Position numbers and translations under genes: made by a program. This document shows positions 10,935-22,094 of a stretch of 64,000 bases of DNA, in pieces. The notes under the pieces were generated by a model, which worked only from the letters and a program-made list of their open reading frames with translations, did not search any database and was not told the DNA's origin. The stretch lies in NCBI RefSeq assembly GCF_028372415.1, contig NC_092875.1:184240522-184304521 (forward strand), read 5' to 3'. This stretch comes from Notamacropus eugenii. Taxonomy: Eukaryota; Chordata; Mammalia; Diprotodontia; Macropodidae. Every line of letters starts with the position of its first letter. Within the stretch, counting starts at the first letter, position 1.

Positions 10935-11352
10935 CAGACCCACGTCTTGCCAGTGTTGTTTCTACTACACCAATCAAGTTGTATAACCAAGGATAAATAA
11001 TTTAATCATTTATTAACTAACTCTATGAGCTTTAGTTTATTTATTTGAAAAATGAGGAGGTTTGGAATAGGTTATTGGATGCAGTGTTGAGCCTGGAGTC
11101 AGGATGACTCATTTTCTGAAGTTCAAATCTGACCTCAGACACTTCCTATCTGTGTGACCCTAGGCAAGTCATTTAACTCTATTTGCCTCAGTTTCCTCAT
11201 CTGTAAAACTGGTTGAAGGAAGAAATGGCAAACTATTCCAAAATCTTTGTCAAGAAAACCCCAAACAGGGCCACAAAGAGTTGAACATGACTGAAAAACA
11301 ACCGAACAACATCTCTATAGGTCCTTTTCGCCCTGATTTCTATACTATGATC
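10935..11352 (+). mobile_element. MIR split by a Mar1 SINE
   Basis: The left part includes TATGAGCTTTAGTTTATTTA and AAAAATGAGGAGGTTTGGAA. The right part (from about 11309) resumes with TCTCTATAGGTCCTTTTCGC, the MIR 3' end. The Mar1 insert fits between them, so the MIR is older. Confidence 0.65.
11066..11308 (+). mobile_element. Mar1-type CORE-SINE
   Basis: The head is diverged, but AGTTCAAATCTGACCTCAGA, the CORE (GCCTCAGTTTCCTCATCTGT) and the BovB-like tail (GGCAAACTATTCCAAAATCT, AAGAGTTGAACATGACTGAA) are clear. It ends in AACAACCGAACAAC and interrupts a MIR. Confidence 0.9.
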
Positions 11353-11354
11353 TT

Positions 11355-11665
11355 CTGGCCTAGACGTCAGTTCCAGTTCTATTAACAGATATGTAACCTC
11401 CAACAAGCCCTTTAACCTCTGTGAACATTTATCTTCATCAATCAACCAACCAACCAATGAATAAATCAAAAAGGAATTTAAGTGCTTTCAATGTGCTAGG
11501 CACTGACTTCGACAACAGGGACACAAAAATAAAAGTGAGATAACGTATAAAATGGGTATTATAAGACTTTTGCCAGTTATTGCAGAGGGCTATTATGAGA
11601 AAACCCCTTTGTGAATGTTAAAGCCTTATAAAAATGGGAATTATTTTATTATTGTTATTACTAAT
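11355..11665 (+). mobile_element. Second MIR, split by a family R start fragment
   Basis: MIR sequence (GTAACCTCCAACAAGCCCTT) is broken at about 11424. It resumes near 11526 with TATAAAATGGGTATTATAAG and ends AGCCTTATAAAAATGGGAAT plus a TTATTATTG tail. The insert carries the start of family R (AGTGCTTTCAATGTGCTAGG). Confidence 0.55.
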
Positions 11666-11941
11666 AATAAGACAATTTTTCTCATCTTTGTGATGGAGAA
11701 TGAAAAATTTTGAGGGGAAAAATAAACATTTATTTCTCTTGATCATTATCAGGGTAGAAAAGTAAGCAACTAAACACAAACGCAAAATGAATACATAGAG
11801 TGGCTCTTAATGCAATTTTAAACAATTAAAGAAGTGCACTGAGACTCATAATGAGAAAAAGTTGGATAACTAAACAAAAATTAGGACCTCTTTAGTGAAT
11901 AATTTTTCTTTCTCTGATGTTTGAAGTCTAAACAGAAATGC

Positions 11942-12480
11942 TCAGTTAGCCAAGGAACATTTATTAAATACCTATTATACATGAAGCACTGTGCTCAGCA
12001 CAGGAGATACAAAAAGAGACAAAGGCAATTTCTGTCCTCAAAGGGCTCACGGTCTAATAGGGAACACAACAAGACAATGAACAGGTACAAAGAAGTTATG
12101 TCCAGGATAAACGGAAATAAATGAGAAAGGAAAGGCACTAGAATTAAGACAGATTGCAGAAGGATCTCAGCAAAACAAGAAATTTTAGTTGGGACTTAAC
12201 GGAAGTCAGGGAGGTCAGTAGATGGAGGAGCGGGCAGCAAGCATCTCAAGCACAGGGGAAAGCCAGAGAAAATGCTGGGAGCCCTGAGAGATCATGTGTC
12301 TTGCTCCTGGAAGAGAAAGAAGACCAGTGTCGCTAGACTGAAGAGTACATGGAGGAAAGTAAGATATAATAAGCATGGAAAGGTAGCAAGGGGCTAAGTT
12401 ACAAAGGATTTTGAGTTCCAAACAGGATTTTGTATTTGATCCTGGAAGTGATAAAGGTTCATTTGAGAAGATGATACGTT
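11942..12480 (+). mobile_element. Family R (ancient unnamed repeat), longest readable 5' copy
   Basis: The order is: a start like AACATTTATTAAATACCTAT with AAGCACTGTGCTCAGC; then TCCTCAAAGGGCTCACGG; GGCACTAGAATTAAGACAG; GGACTTAACGGAAGTCAGGG; ACCAGTGTCGCTAGACTGAA; and GATTTTGTATTTGATCCTGG. The same order recurs at least eight more times in the window. No protein coding is evident. I recognise it as a widespread mammalian-type interspersed repeat but cannot name the family with certainty. Confidence 0.7.
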
Positions 12481-12547
12481 CATCATATGTTGGGCCACAC
12501 TATTCCAAATCTTTGCCCAAAGAAAGCCAATGAGAAAACCCATAATG

Positions 12548-12720
12548 GAACCATTGATTTAGAGCTGGAAGGGACCTCAGAAATCATAGTTTAATCCTTT
12601 CATTTTTTACAGATGGGGAAACTGGGGCCCACATGGCATCATTACATAACTATTAAATATCAAAGATGCGATCTCACCCCAGGTCTTCTGAATCCAGAGC
12701 CAACATTTGTCTTCAAAAGA
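12548..12720 (-). mobile_element. MIR-family SINE, reverse orientation
   Basis: GAGCTGGAAGGGACCTCAGA starts it on the plus strand, followed by a CORE (TTTACAGATGGGGAAACTGG) and CCCCAGGTCTTCTGAATCC. That order is MIR read on the minus strand. Confidence 0.7.
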
Positions 12721-13394
12721 GGCAATGGCTAAACTTTCCTATGAGGCATTCAGGATCTTGTGTCTCTTTTCTGGAAGTCTCCCTTTTTGTAACGGTCCCT
12801 TTCTATTTGTATGAGGCCATTTTGTAGAATGGTCTCCAGAATTTCAAGGAGAAAGTTGATGACGGGGGTAAGGAGTGAAACATGGAGTGAAATGGAATCC
12901 ATTCTTAAAGCAATCTTATTTAATCCTTAAATGTTTCAAGCCTCAGATAATAATACTTCTGAGAAAAATGCAACCTGTCTCTATGGGTAGGGTTTTCTGA
13001 GATTGTAGTTGTTGGGCCCAAACTACAGACAGGTGAATTAGAATCATTCTGATACCAATCTTATGTCTGTCAGAGAATTTTCTTTTCTGATCTACTTTAG
13101 GGAGGTGTGTTGTACTTAACCATTGTAAAACTTTTTGTTTGTTTGTTTGTTTTTTTTGTTTTGTTGTTATTGGCTATGCACATTAAAAGCCCTGGTACCT
13201 TTAATTCCATGTATTTGAATTTGGGGGCATATGTTTTTTATACTCACCCTTTTCTTTCATGCCCTATTTTCTATAGAAAGAAAAAATGAAAGTATACAGC
13301 CGTATCTGAACTTTTCCACCTGTTTTAAAAGTTATATAGTGATTGAGGAGTAAATGTGTGAGATTTTTTTCAAGTTGAATTATCTTTGCCTTTA

Positions 13395-13600
13395 TATATG
13401 TATATATTATGAAATTTTCTATATGTATATGTACTTAAACTTTATATATGAACATATATATATATATGTAGATCTGCATGTTCATACGCATATGTCTATA
13501 TTGATCTAGAGAGACAGAGAAGTAGGCATAGATATGTGTGTATGTACACATATATTATACATAATACATACATGTGTATTTATATATAGATGAGGTTTCA
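13395..13600. repeat. TATATG/ACATAT-rich simple sequence
   Basis: Alternating TATATA, ATATGT and ACATAC blocks, broken by a short GAGACAGAGA patch near 13510. It merges into the left arm of the inverted repeat that follows. Confidence 0.75.
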
Positions 13601-13621
13601 GGCAAACATTTTGGTAAAAAG

Positions 13622-13673
13622 GAAAAATTTCTGTTTCCAAAGAACAAAGGTACTGAGTTTAGCAAAAGCTCAG

Positions 13674-13711
<38 letters not shown>

Positions 13712-13941
13712 GTATGTATGTATACACAGACACACAGACACACAGGCGCGCACACACACACATATATATACATATATATAAGGACATATCTATATCTATA
13801 TCTATATATCTATATATACATTGTATCAAGGAGAGACAGATAGACAGAAACAGAGAGAGACAGAGAGATAGAGACAGGGAGAGAAGAGAGTTGAACTTTG
13901 GTAAACCCAGTACTTTCGTGTTTTGGAAACAGAAATTTTTC
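13622..13941. repeat. Inverted repeat enclosing (CT)n, (CA)n, (TATC)n and (GA)n tracts
   Basis: The left arm 13622-13679 and the reverse complement of 13883-13941 share GAAAAATTTCTGTTTCCAAA exactly and remain about 80% alike over 58 bp. Inside, a (CT)n tract on the left is mirrored by a (GA)n-rich tract on the right, so the arms extend as self-complementary repeats. The loop is CA/TATATC microsatellite. The family of origin is unknown. Confidence 0.8.
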
Positions 13942-14139
13942 TTATTGATGTTTCATTTAACAAAGTAACCTAACCTAACTAACCCAAAGTAAGCTAAATT
14001 CAATAACATTTCTAAAGTGCCCACTATGTGCAAGGCACAGTGAAAAGCTCAGTGCTGCTTTTCTGCTGGTTTCACATCATACTTGACCCCTCTGCTGGGT
14101 TTCCTTGGGTAGTAACTCCACCTTTTTTTTTTTTTATCG

Positions 14140-14280
14140 GATCCCTTTTGTGTATTGTCTTCCCCATTAAACTGTAAGCTCCTTGAAGGCAGGGACCAGC
14201 ATTCTTTTTGTTATTTGTATCCCCAGACTTCAGTATATGCCTGACATTAATAAGTGCTTGATAGATGTTCATTGACTATG
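14140..14280 (+). mobile_element. L2 3' end
   Basis: The characteristic terminus is clear: CCCCATTAAACTGTAAGCTC, CTTGAAGGCAGGGACCAGC, TTTGTATCCCCAGACTTCAG and TAATAAGTGCTTGATAGATG. Confidence 0.85.
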
Positions 14281-15164
14281 ACTATGTCTCAAGCTTGTGC
14301 CAGGATTCCTAGGAAAGTGCTCATCCAAATTCTATTTATTTAGTCTATTTTCAGCTTCAATGGTATTTAAAAAAGGGGATGGGAACCACATAGATTCAAG
14401 GGAAATCAATCAAAAATGCTTTGGGCTGCCTGTCTTATTAATTCTATATCACACGTCCACTACCCTAATTCAGAACCTCACATGTTAAAAGTAAAAACCT
14501 CCAAACACATATAATAGGCTCAAATCTCACATTCTGTCAGTGTAAGAATAGCACTGTTTATACCTGGAGGGAATTCACTGTGCACAACCTCTACCATCTA
14601 GCTGATGAAGTTAATAGGATCTTTGCCTCAGTGACAGCAGCAGATTTGTGCCTGGAGGGTATATAACTCTATAGTATTCTGACAGCTTTTGCTGACTCCT
14701 TCTCACATAGAGTTACCTTGAATGAGTTTCTGGCTCCAGAGACTGAGTTTTTTTCCCTGAAAGGGATAAAAAAGTCAATCTCTCATTGTTATTATTTTTA
14801 TTGTAGTTATCATTACTACTGCTGCAACTACCACTAATTACTTTCTATACCAAGCATTGTAATATCTAATTGCAGCTCAGGAATTCATGGGCCTCTAAGG
14901 TCATCCAATTTAATTTCTAGAGGACATTCTGTTATTGCTGTGCCACAGATATTATAAAGAAGCTGAATAAATGGGTACATGAGCCACCAGAACAAAAAAC
15001 CAACCAAAATCTAAATCAATCAAAGCTAATTCACATAGTTTGGTTTATTAATGGTCTTCTTGACTCTAAACTTAAAATGGAACACAATATGACCAAAAAG
15101 AGACAACTAGACCCGCAGTAGAATGTAATGACAGGGGTATTGAACTGAAGGTACTAAAGCTGAA

Positions 15165-15330
15165 ATCGTGCAACCTGTGTTAGAATCTCAGCTCTATGCC
15201 CCTTAGTAATCATGTGATTTTGTACAAGTCAAATCATTCATCTGAGCCTCAGTTTCCTCATATGGAAAATTGTTGTCTTGGATTAGATGACATCTAAGAC
15301 CTCTTTCATCTCTAAAATTATGATGAAACA
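15165..15330 (+). mobile_element. MIR-family SINE
   Basis: CTGTGTTAGAATCTCAGCTC, a CORE (GAGCCTCAGTTTCCTCATAT) and the 3' end (GGATTAGATGACATCTAAGA) are in MIR order on the plus strand. Confidence 0.8.
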
Positions 15331-15554
15331 TCTTTAAAGCTATGAAACATAATAAACATAAAACTGCAGTTAATTGTAGATTTTAGGCAAATAATCTCTA
15401 GGCCTATGCCAGTCTTGTATTCATCAGGCACTCTCCTCAAACAATATTCTCCCATTTTCTTTCCAGAGTTGCAAATGAAAAGAAAGTGAAACAAGACAAA
15501 AAAAGAAAATGGCAATTATTATAAGGGATGAGGGAGGACAGATATACTAAAGGT

Positions 15555-16168
15555 AGAGTGGTGAATTGCAGCAGTCTTTCTGGAATGCAGTTTTTAACTA
15601 TACCCCAAAGGTCACTAAACTGTGCAAGCCCTTTGATGCACTGATATTACTACCACTCAGTCTATATTCCAAAGAGATAAAAGAGAGAAAAGATACATAT
15701 TTCAAAATTTTCATAGCAGCTCTATTTGTTGTAGCAAAAAAAACCCCAAAACTTGGAAATAGTTTTCCATTATTTGGGGATGGTTGAACAAATTATTGCA
15801 TATGAAAAGTAATGAAGTGTTACTATGCTAATTAACTGATCAAAGGGATAGATTCAGAAAAAAACCCTGAAAAAACTTGCATGCAATGATGTGGAATGAG
15901 GTGAACTGAACCAAGTGTATTTATCTAACGCCTACAACATGGTACAACTAAGAACTCTGGTCAATGCAATGACTAACCACTACTCCAGAAGACTGATAGG
16001 AAGTATGCTTCCTATCTCTAGACAGAGAGATGATGGATTAGATGTGTAGAATGAGACATTTTCCAACATGAACAATTTGGTTTGTTTAATTATACTTCTC
16101 ACAAGATAGGAATAGGGTATGTTTTTTGGAAAAAAGTATAGGGACGGAGGAGGGAGGAGGGAGAGAGC

Positions 16169-16208
<40 letters not shown>
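15555..16208 (+). mobile_element. L1 3' fragment with trailing (GA)n
   Basis: The 5' edge reads as the C-terminal ORF2 region (WNAVFNYTPKVTKLCKPF, then LFVVAKKTPKLGN in one frame). It runs on into the L1 3' UTR (GAATGAGGTGAACTGAACCA). It is strongly 5'-truncated and coding capacity is lost. A (GA)n run at 16156-16208 follows. No target-site duplication was found. Confidence 0.7.
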
Positions 16209-16212
<4 letters not shown>

Positions 16213-16521
16213 GAAGGACTAGTGAGAGTAATGGAAATGAAAAGAAATAAAAGATAAAGCCATCAACGAAGCATCTTTTAAAAGCACAGAAATAAAAACC
16301 AGAAAACATTTCAGAGAGACTTATAGACAAGTAAGACAATTTTGGAACTAACATAATAAATTTGTTATATACTAAAAAAAAAAAATTCACACAACAGAAA
16401 TTCATGATTTCAAATGAAATCGTCTTTTTCTGATCTTTGTATAAGGAAATGTTCATATCTGTTGGTGTTTGTCAAGTTCAGAATAACCAGAAAAAAATAT
16501 TTTTAAAGTTATGTAAACTAA

Positions 16522-16572
16522 AAGGAAGGAAGGAAGGAAGAGAAGGAAGAGAAAGAAGGAAAAGAGAGAAAT
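16522..16572. repeat. (GGAA)n-type purine tract
   Basis: Tandem AAGG/GAAG units on the top strand, about 50 bp. Confidence 0.75.
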
Positions 16573-16589
16573 ATCCTATAATGAAGCAA

Positions 16590-16722
16590 AAATATCAAAC
16601 CTGCTCTTGGGAGTCAAGAAGCTTAGTCTCTAGTTTTAACTCGACACTAATCTGAAGCAAGTGAACCTCTTTGGACCTCAGTTTCCTCATGTGTAAAATT
16701 CCCTCAGAGGGAAGGAAAGGGT
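16590..16722 (+). mobile_element. MIR fragment
   Basis: GGGAGTCAAGAAGCTTAGTC precedes a CORE with GGACCTCAGTTTCCTCATGT. The 3' end is lost. Confidence 0.6.
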
Positions 16723-17039
16723 GGAATAATATTCTAAAAACCTTTGATATTTAATAACTTTAATATTTAGGAGGTCTATGATTTAATCATTGCCATTCAA
16801 TATCCTAGTAGCAAATTCCTTAAAATGAATGAGACAGTGCTGAAATGCAGTTGAAATGTCCACTATTTCTGAAATCCTGAGAATCTTTTAGGATTGGGTT
16901 TGTTTAACTGTTTTTTAAGAGGGCTAAAAGCAAAGCTATTTTAAGAGCAAGCAGAGAGTCAAAGAAGGGATGGATACAATGGTCGTAAGAAATGAAGTCT
17001 TATTTTGTTTCTATCTTCTTTTCCAAGGAGAATCTTCTT

Positions 17040-18960
17040 TGGACTGGGAAGCCTAGAACCCCCTAAAAATGGAAGGCAGGGAACAGAAATTCAAGATAAA
17101 TGAGATGATCAGTTGAGTAGTCAAACTACAATCTAAAATAACTGGGAAAAAATAAATCAATGTGACTTCTTTGGCAAGGCTATTGATCCCTTGAAAGATT
17201 TTTGAAAAATTTGGGAGTTACTTCAGGGCTGGAGAAGAGTAAATGTCTTAATTTTCCCAAAAGGAAAGTAGAAGTTGTAAACTTAGGGACTTGATTTCAA
17301 TTCCTGGAAAAATTCTAGGACATCTAATGAAGGGGCTTGCTTACAAGAGCACCTAGAGATGCAGTGTTCATTGAAATGCAGTATGGCTTCCTCAGTATCA
17401 GGTCATACCAGACCAATATGATTTCCTTTTTTGATAAAATAATTAGGCTAGTAGATCAGGGGAATCTTACAGATAGAGAACACTTAGTTTTTGTTGTTGT
17501 TGTTTTAGCAAAACATCTGAGAAACTCTCTATGCTTGTACCCAAGATGGACAGATGTGTGTGTTCATCCTTCATTGCTGAAGAAGACCATGCTATCAGAG
17601 TAATGATGACATGACTTGCACTTGACTTTGTTTTGCAGGAGGGAGGGCTGCGCAGGTCACCAGTCTCACTTCTTCTCCAGAGTCATCTGAATCCAATGAC
17701 TAGACATTCATCAGGATGACTGGAGATGACCCAGGATGAGGCAATTGGGGTTAAGTGACTTGCCCAAGGTCACACAGCTAGTGAGTGTTAAGTGTCTGAG
17801 GTGAGATTTGAACTTAGGTCCTCTTGACTCCTGCATTGGTGCTCTATCTACTGCATCACCTAGCTTCCCCACCCAAGATGGCCAGATAAAGGCTAGATGG
17901 AAGTATACTTAATTGTATTTGAAATTGTTTAAATGACTACACAAAGGATAGTCATTAATAAATTTATGTCAGCTTGGAGAAGGGTCTCTAGGGGAGCATA
18001 ACTGAAATTTGTCCTTTGCTGAATCTGTTTGTTAAATTTTCAAATGACACTAACCTTTGAATGATAACAAACTTATTGGATGATAAAGTCTAGATCCAAA
18101 GAAGGTCTTTTCAGGCTAGAAAATCCGAATTTGAAAGGCTGAATGAAGTGTTATACTTGGCTTAATGACATCAACCAAAATCCTTTACAAATACGAAATG
18201 CAGGAGGAGTGCTCAGAAAAAAAACAGTAAGTAAAGTAAAAAAGCGAAAAAAAAATCTGACAGTTTTAGGGACCTGCAACTTCAATATGAGCCAGTAGTG
18301 TGACATGGTGGCCAAAAAAATGTGATGGTAACAGTTATCATGAAGACAGTCTTAGGGTTCAAAATGAAGGAGGCAATGGCTTTGCTGTACTCTGCCCTGG
18401 AGCACTGTTTGTTTGAGATTCTGAATTTTAAGAAAGCCATAGGCAAGCTAGGGTGCATCCCCCCAAACTGAATGACTAGAATTATAAAAAGCACTGAAGA
18501 ATATGTTGAATAAGAATAGATAGAAGGAACTAGGGTTGTTTAGCCTGGATAAGATAAAATTTAGAGGAGATATGATGATTTTCTTTAAATATTAAAAGGA
18601 CTGTTGTAGGGAAGATGGATCAGACTTGGTTTACTTGGCCCCTGAGAACACAATTAGAAGCATTGAGGAGAAGTTCTGCAGAGGTGGATTTGGGCTGGAT
18701 ATCAGGGAAAAAAAACAAATATAACTTCCTAATACTGACAATTTTCCAATCGCAGTATTGGCTTTTTGGCACAGGGATAGGTTTTTCTTAACTGGAGGTC
18801 TTCAGAGAATAGCTGAATGGTGAATTTCGAGTTACATTTCAGAAGGGATTTTTGGTGAGGTATGGTATCAACTGGGGTCTCTCCCAGTTCAGATATTCTT
18901 TAATTTTGCAAGATACAAAACTGAATATTCATCTGAAATGTCCCTTCCAACTTCATTTAT
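17040..18960 (+). mobile_element. CR1/L3-like LINE, decayed, split by a SINE
   Basis: The sequence follows the CR1-clade 3' half. It includes GCAGTATGGCTTCCTCAGTA, TTTTCAAATGACACTAACC, TGCTGTACTCTGCCCTGGAG, GGGTTGTTTAGCCTGGATAA, ACTGGAGGTCTTCAGAGAAT and the end TGTCCCTTCCAACTTC. These correspond to reverse-transcriptase C-terminal and 3' UTR blocks of L3/CR1-like LINEs. No long frame remains, so this is an old copy. An RTE-tail SINE (17556-17870) interrupts it with a 17 bp duplication. The 5' limit is uncertain. Confidence 0.7.
17556..17870 (-). mobile_element. tRNA SINE with RTE-type tail, flanked by 17 bp TSDs
   Basis: On the minus strand it runs from a tRNA-like head (ending GGGGAAGCTAGGTGATGCAG) through AAGTCACTTAACCCCAATTG and TGACTCTGGAGAAGAAGTGA. 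The tail contains ATGGTCTTCTTCAGCAATG followed by GGATGAACAC. Flanking repeats ACCCAAGATGGACAGAT (17539-17555) and ACCCAAGATGGCCAGAT (17871-17887) differ at one base. The tail matches the RTE LINE end at 31150-31190, unlike Mar1's BovB-like tail. Confidence 0.9.
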
Positions 18961-18964
18961 CATA

Positions 18965-19915
18965 CTCAGAATGACAACTACATGAAGGTATTTCTCCAAA
19001 ACAAGGGCAATAGAAGGTTCAGAAGCAATGTGGAGCAAGAGCATTTAGTGAGAGTGGAAAAAGGTAACAGTCCTGAGATGTTCACCTTGACATCATACTT
19101 TTGGGACTGGGTAAGATAGGAAAGAATTAGGAATACTGGCCTGCTGACCTGAAATACTAGAGAGGTCAGGAAGGGGGAATTGAACTGTGGAATGTCTACC
19201 ACTAGGCAAGCCACCCCTATATCTAACACACAAGTTAACCGTGTGTGACACTTGAGTCTCACTGACAGACTGACCCATTCAATGAGGACTGTTTTCTAGG
19301 GATCTCTCGGAAGACTGTCGTACATAAAACATGAGAAATATCATTGACACATTTGGAATATGGGATCCAGATGTAAAATTGCTTCCCACATCTGGGAAGT
19401 TGTATTTGGGTATTATGTAGACATCACTTCATGTCATGTATTCAATTCAAGCCGGCTTTCATGCTTATTCATATTCTCCTCACCCAAGAAGACAAGTTGG
19501 ATGTTGAAATTCCAAACAAAAATTCCTATTAGTTTCTCTCATGGTCATCCACATGTCCACTCCACTGCAGAGTGGAATTCTACAGTGTTCTTGCTGCTAA
19601 GGAAACCAATTGTCACATGAAAACCCCACAATTGCGGCTGTATTAGCTGTCAATGCAGGAACTCCTGTGTCCTCTGGTTGCTTTCAGTGATTCAAGATCT
19701 GCTTGATATTTTACAAAGATTTTTTAGGTACAGCATATAGTTGATGTGCCAACATGTGTTTTTCTTCTTTTTCAATTGTATTCAGAGACATATTTTACTC
19801 TCCACATACTCACCACGCAGAAAGAAAAGCAAGAAACAATTCTAGAAAATGAACCCTTCAACACATCACACCGAAGGCCAACAGTTATTTGGCTTTTATG
19901 GTAGGATTTGGAGAT
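18965..19915. other. Stretch without recognised repeat or gene
   Basis: No interspersed-repeat signature was recognised in ~950 bp. Frames up to 94 codons exist on both strands but overlap one another and show no motif. Confidence 0.45.
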
Positions 19916-19920
19916 AGAAA

Positions 19921-20235
19921 AAGGCAGCTAGGTGTCACAGTGGACAGCATACTAGGCCTAGAGTCAGGAAGACCTGAGTTCAAATGTGGCCTCAGACACT
20001 TAATAATTATGTAACTTTGTCAAGTTGCTTAACTCTGTTTACCTCCATTTCCTCATCTGTCAATTGAATTGGAGAAGGAAGTAGCAAACCACTTCAGTAT
20101 CTCTGCCAAATAAACCCCAAAAGGGGGTCACAAAGAGTCAGATACAACTGAAAAAAATGAGCTGGAAAAGAAAATGGCAAACCATTCTAGTATCTCTGTC
20201 AAGAAAACCCCAAATACAGTAACACAGGACTGGAT
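19921..20235 (+). mobile_element. Mar1-type SINE with a duplicated tail
   Basis: A normal head (AAGGCAGCTAGGTGTCACAG), B-box-like GAGTTCAAATGTGG and CORE are followed by one BovB-like tail (GCAAACCACTTCAGTATCTC through AAGAGTCAGATACAACTGAA). After AAAAAATGAGCTGG a second tail begins (GGCAAACCATTCTAGTATCT, AAGAAAACCCCAAATACAG). The repeated unit is about 80 bp. The duplication is within the SINE, not a second full insertion, because no second head is present. Confidence 0.85.
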
Positions 20236-20335
20236 TTAAGATCTGAACCCAGGTTCAACCCCACCAAATCCAAGGCTCTTTTTACCATCATATCCTCCTA
20301 GCCAGTCTCTTAAATAATGAAATGATCACTAGTAG
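20236..20335 (-). mobile_element. MIR fragment, reverse orientation
   Basis: GATCTGAACCCAGGTTCAAC and CCAAGGCTCTTTTTACCATC match the 5' half of MIR on the minus strand. Confidence 0.5.
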
Positions 20336-21070
20336 CTACGCAAGAAACCTTCTTTTTGATAGTGCCCCTCTGACTTCAAAGAACAACCTTACACCTTGTT
20401 GAACTGCCTAAAGCAGGTGAAGTTACTAATTTCTTTGCTCCACCTCATTGTTTGTGCCCTGTTTACATGCTGGGAAATATCAGCAAGCAAACTTTATACT
20501 TACTAGACACTCTTCAATAAAAGGTAAGCCCCAGTCTGAATCCGTTCCCTGAATGAGTGTTAGGGAGAGGGTGAACAGGTGTTTGGGTGAAATGGCTCAG
20601 ACTGACTTTGGGTTGTTTTGAGCTTAAAAAACCTCTGAGATGTTGTCCCATGACACATTTCCCTTCTGCACCCCATACTACTGATTTTAAGCCCATTTGT
20701 GTAGTCATGGAAATATGAGTCCATATGTTTCTTATTCATTAGCATTGTTACCTGTCAAACATTTAGCTGGAGCTAAATGATCTTCAAGGAATAATGGTCT
20801 ACTTTTTTTCAGGTATTCTGGTTATCCCAAGTACTTGTTCACTATAAACTGAGCTATAGAAATCTGGGAGAATTTTTATATATTTATGTCCAAATTTAAA
20901 TCAAGCATTATCTTTTCCAAAACAGAATTGTTTCTTGAGGAAACCAAAAATGATCAAAGGTTACACCTGATCACTCCTATTCAGAGTATGCAACATGTCA
21001 GTAGTAATTATCAGCAAAAGATCTCCCATCTTGAATTCTTCAGTAAAGAGTTTACTGACCACATCAATCC
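20336..21070. other. Stretch without recognised repeat or gene
   Basis: Nothing recognised over ~730 bp; frames are under 85 codons and without motifs. Confidence 0.45.
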
Positions 21071-21074
21071 AATT

Positions 21075-21218
21075 CAGTTAAATGGACATGTATTATATAT
21101 CTGCCATTTGAAGGTGTCAGTATTCGAAGATGAAAGATGACATAGTATATCCCTTCAAAGGGCTTGAACTCTAGAAGGGGAGTAGGGAAAGTGATAATAA
21201 ATAACTTTAATCTAAGGC
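21075..21218 (+). mobile_element. Family R, 5' fragment
   Basis: ATGGACATGTATTATATATC, CCCTTCAAAGGGCTTGAACT and AAGTGATAATAAATAAC follow the family R start order. Confidence 0.5.
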
Positions 21219-21224
21219 AAATAA

Positions 21225-21365
21225 TGATAAGAGGTGCTTTCTACCTGCGTGACTTTGTGTTAGTCATTTCCCTTTCCTGGACCTCAGTCTCCTTGTGTGG
21301 AAGATGAAAGCAATGGGCTGGATGATCTTTTATGCCCCTCTTCACAGTTCAATACTGTACCATCC
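21225..21365 (+). mobile_element. MIR fragment
   Basis: TGACTTTGTGTTAGTCATTT, then GGACCTCAGTCTCCTTGTGT, then GGCTGGATGATCTTTTATGC: MIR CORE to 3' end in plus orientation. Confidence 0.7.
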
Positions 21366-21450
21366 ATATCTATATATGTATGTATGTATTAGATATTATT
21401 GTATGTGTACATATGATTATATATGTATATTTATATACACATATAGTATA
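21366..21450. repeat. TATG/TA-rich microsatellite left of a MITE
   Basis: TATGTATG and TATATA blocks. The segment ATTAGATATTATTGTATG at about 21388 recurs at about 21858 on the other side of the MITE. Confidence 0.8.
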
Positions 21451-21830
21451 TAGTTATCCCTTACACATTGTGGGGCTTGTGAACACAGCACTCCTGTGAT
21501 CTAGAAAATCTGCATAAAATTTTTGACCGTCCCTTCACACCAGAGAAGAATTCTGAATTTTTTTTTCTTCTTTTTTTCACCTTATTGCAAAATTTGGGTT
21601 AAGTACTCTGTCATAGGCTCTATTATACAATACTATACATACATTTTATTCATTTCTGAGTTTCTAAACTTTGTCTATGTTGTCTGCTGGCATTCATATG
21701 TCATCTGTGGTACCCACAAACCCACCCCACCCTAAATTCTCATTTAATTTATTATGCTGGCCTACGATATATCAAGACTGCAATGGGGAAAATCATAATG
21801 AGGAAAATTGCAATGTGGAAGGGATAACTA
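21451..21830 (+). mobile_element. Non-autonomous Tigger-like (Tc1/mariner) MITE, 380 bp
   Basis: Terminal inverted repeats match: the left end TAGTTATCCCTTACACATTG and the right end, reverse-complemented, TAGTTATCCCTTCCACATTG. TA dinucleotides lie immediately outside both ends, consistent with the TA duplication of Tc1/mariner elements. There is no transposase frame, and the interior is AT-rich with a T9/T7 run near 21558-21577. The TIR resembles pogo/Tigger ends; the exact subfamily is not claimed. Confidence 0.85.
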
Positions 21831-22068
21831 TATATAACATTTGTGCATATATACATGCATTAGATATTATTGTATGCATATATTCATATATGTGTATATA
21901 TACACATGTAGCATATATAGAATCTATGTATGTATGTGCATACACACATATAAGTATATATACACACACTTCTGTTATATATAACTGTATATGTATACCT
22001 CTAAACATAAGAGTATATACTATATATGCATTATATGTATATGTATATGGGTATGTGTATATATTTGT
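21831..22068. repeat. TATATG/CATATA microsatellite right of the MITE
   Basis: Long alternating TA/TG/CA sequence continuing the left microsatellite after the MITE. Frames across it read as Tyr/Ile/Cys-rich junk. Confidence 0.85.
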
Positions 22069-22094
22069 ACTTTTTATTTCTATATCTATTTTTC

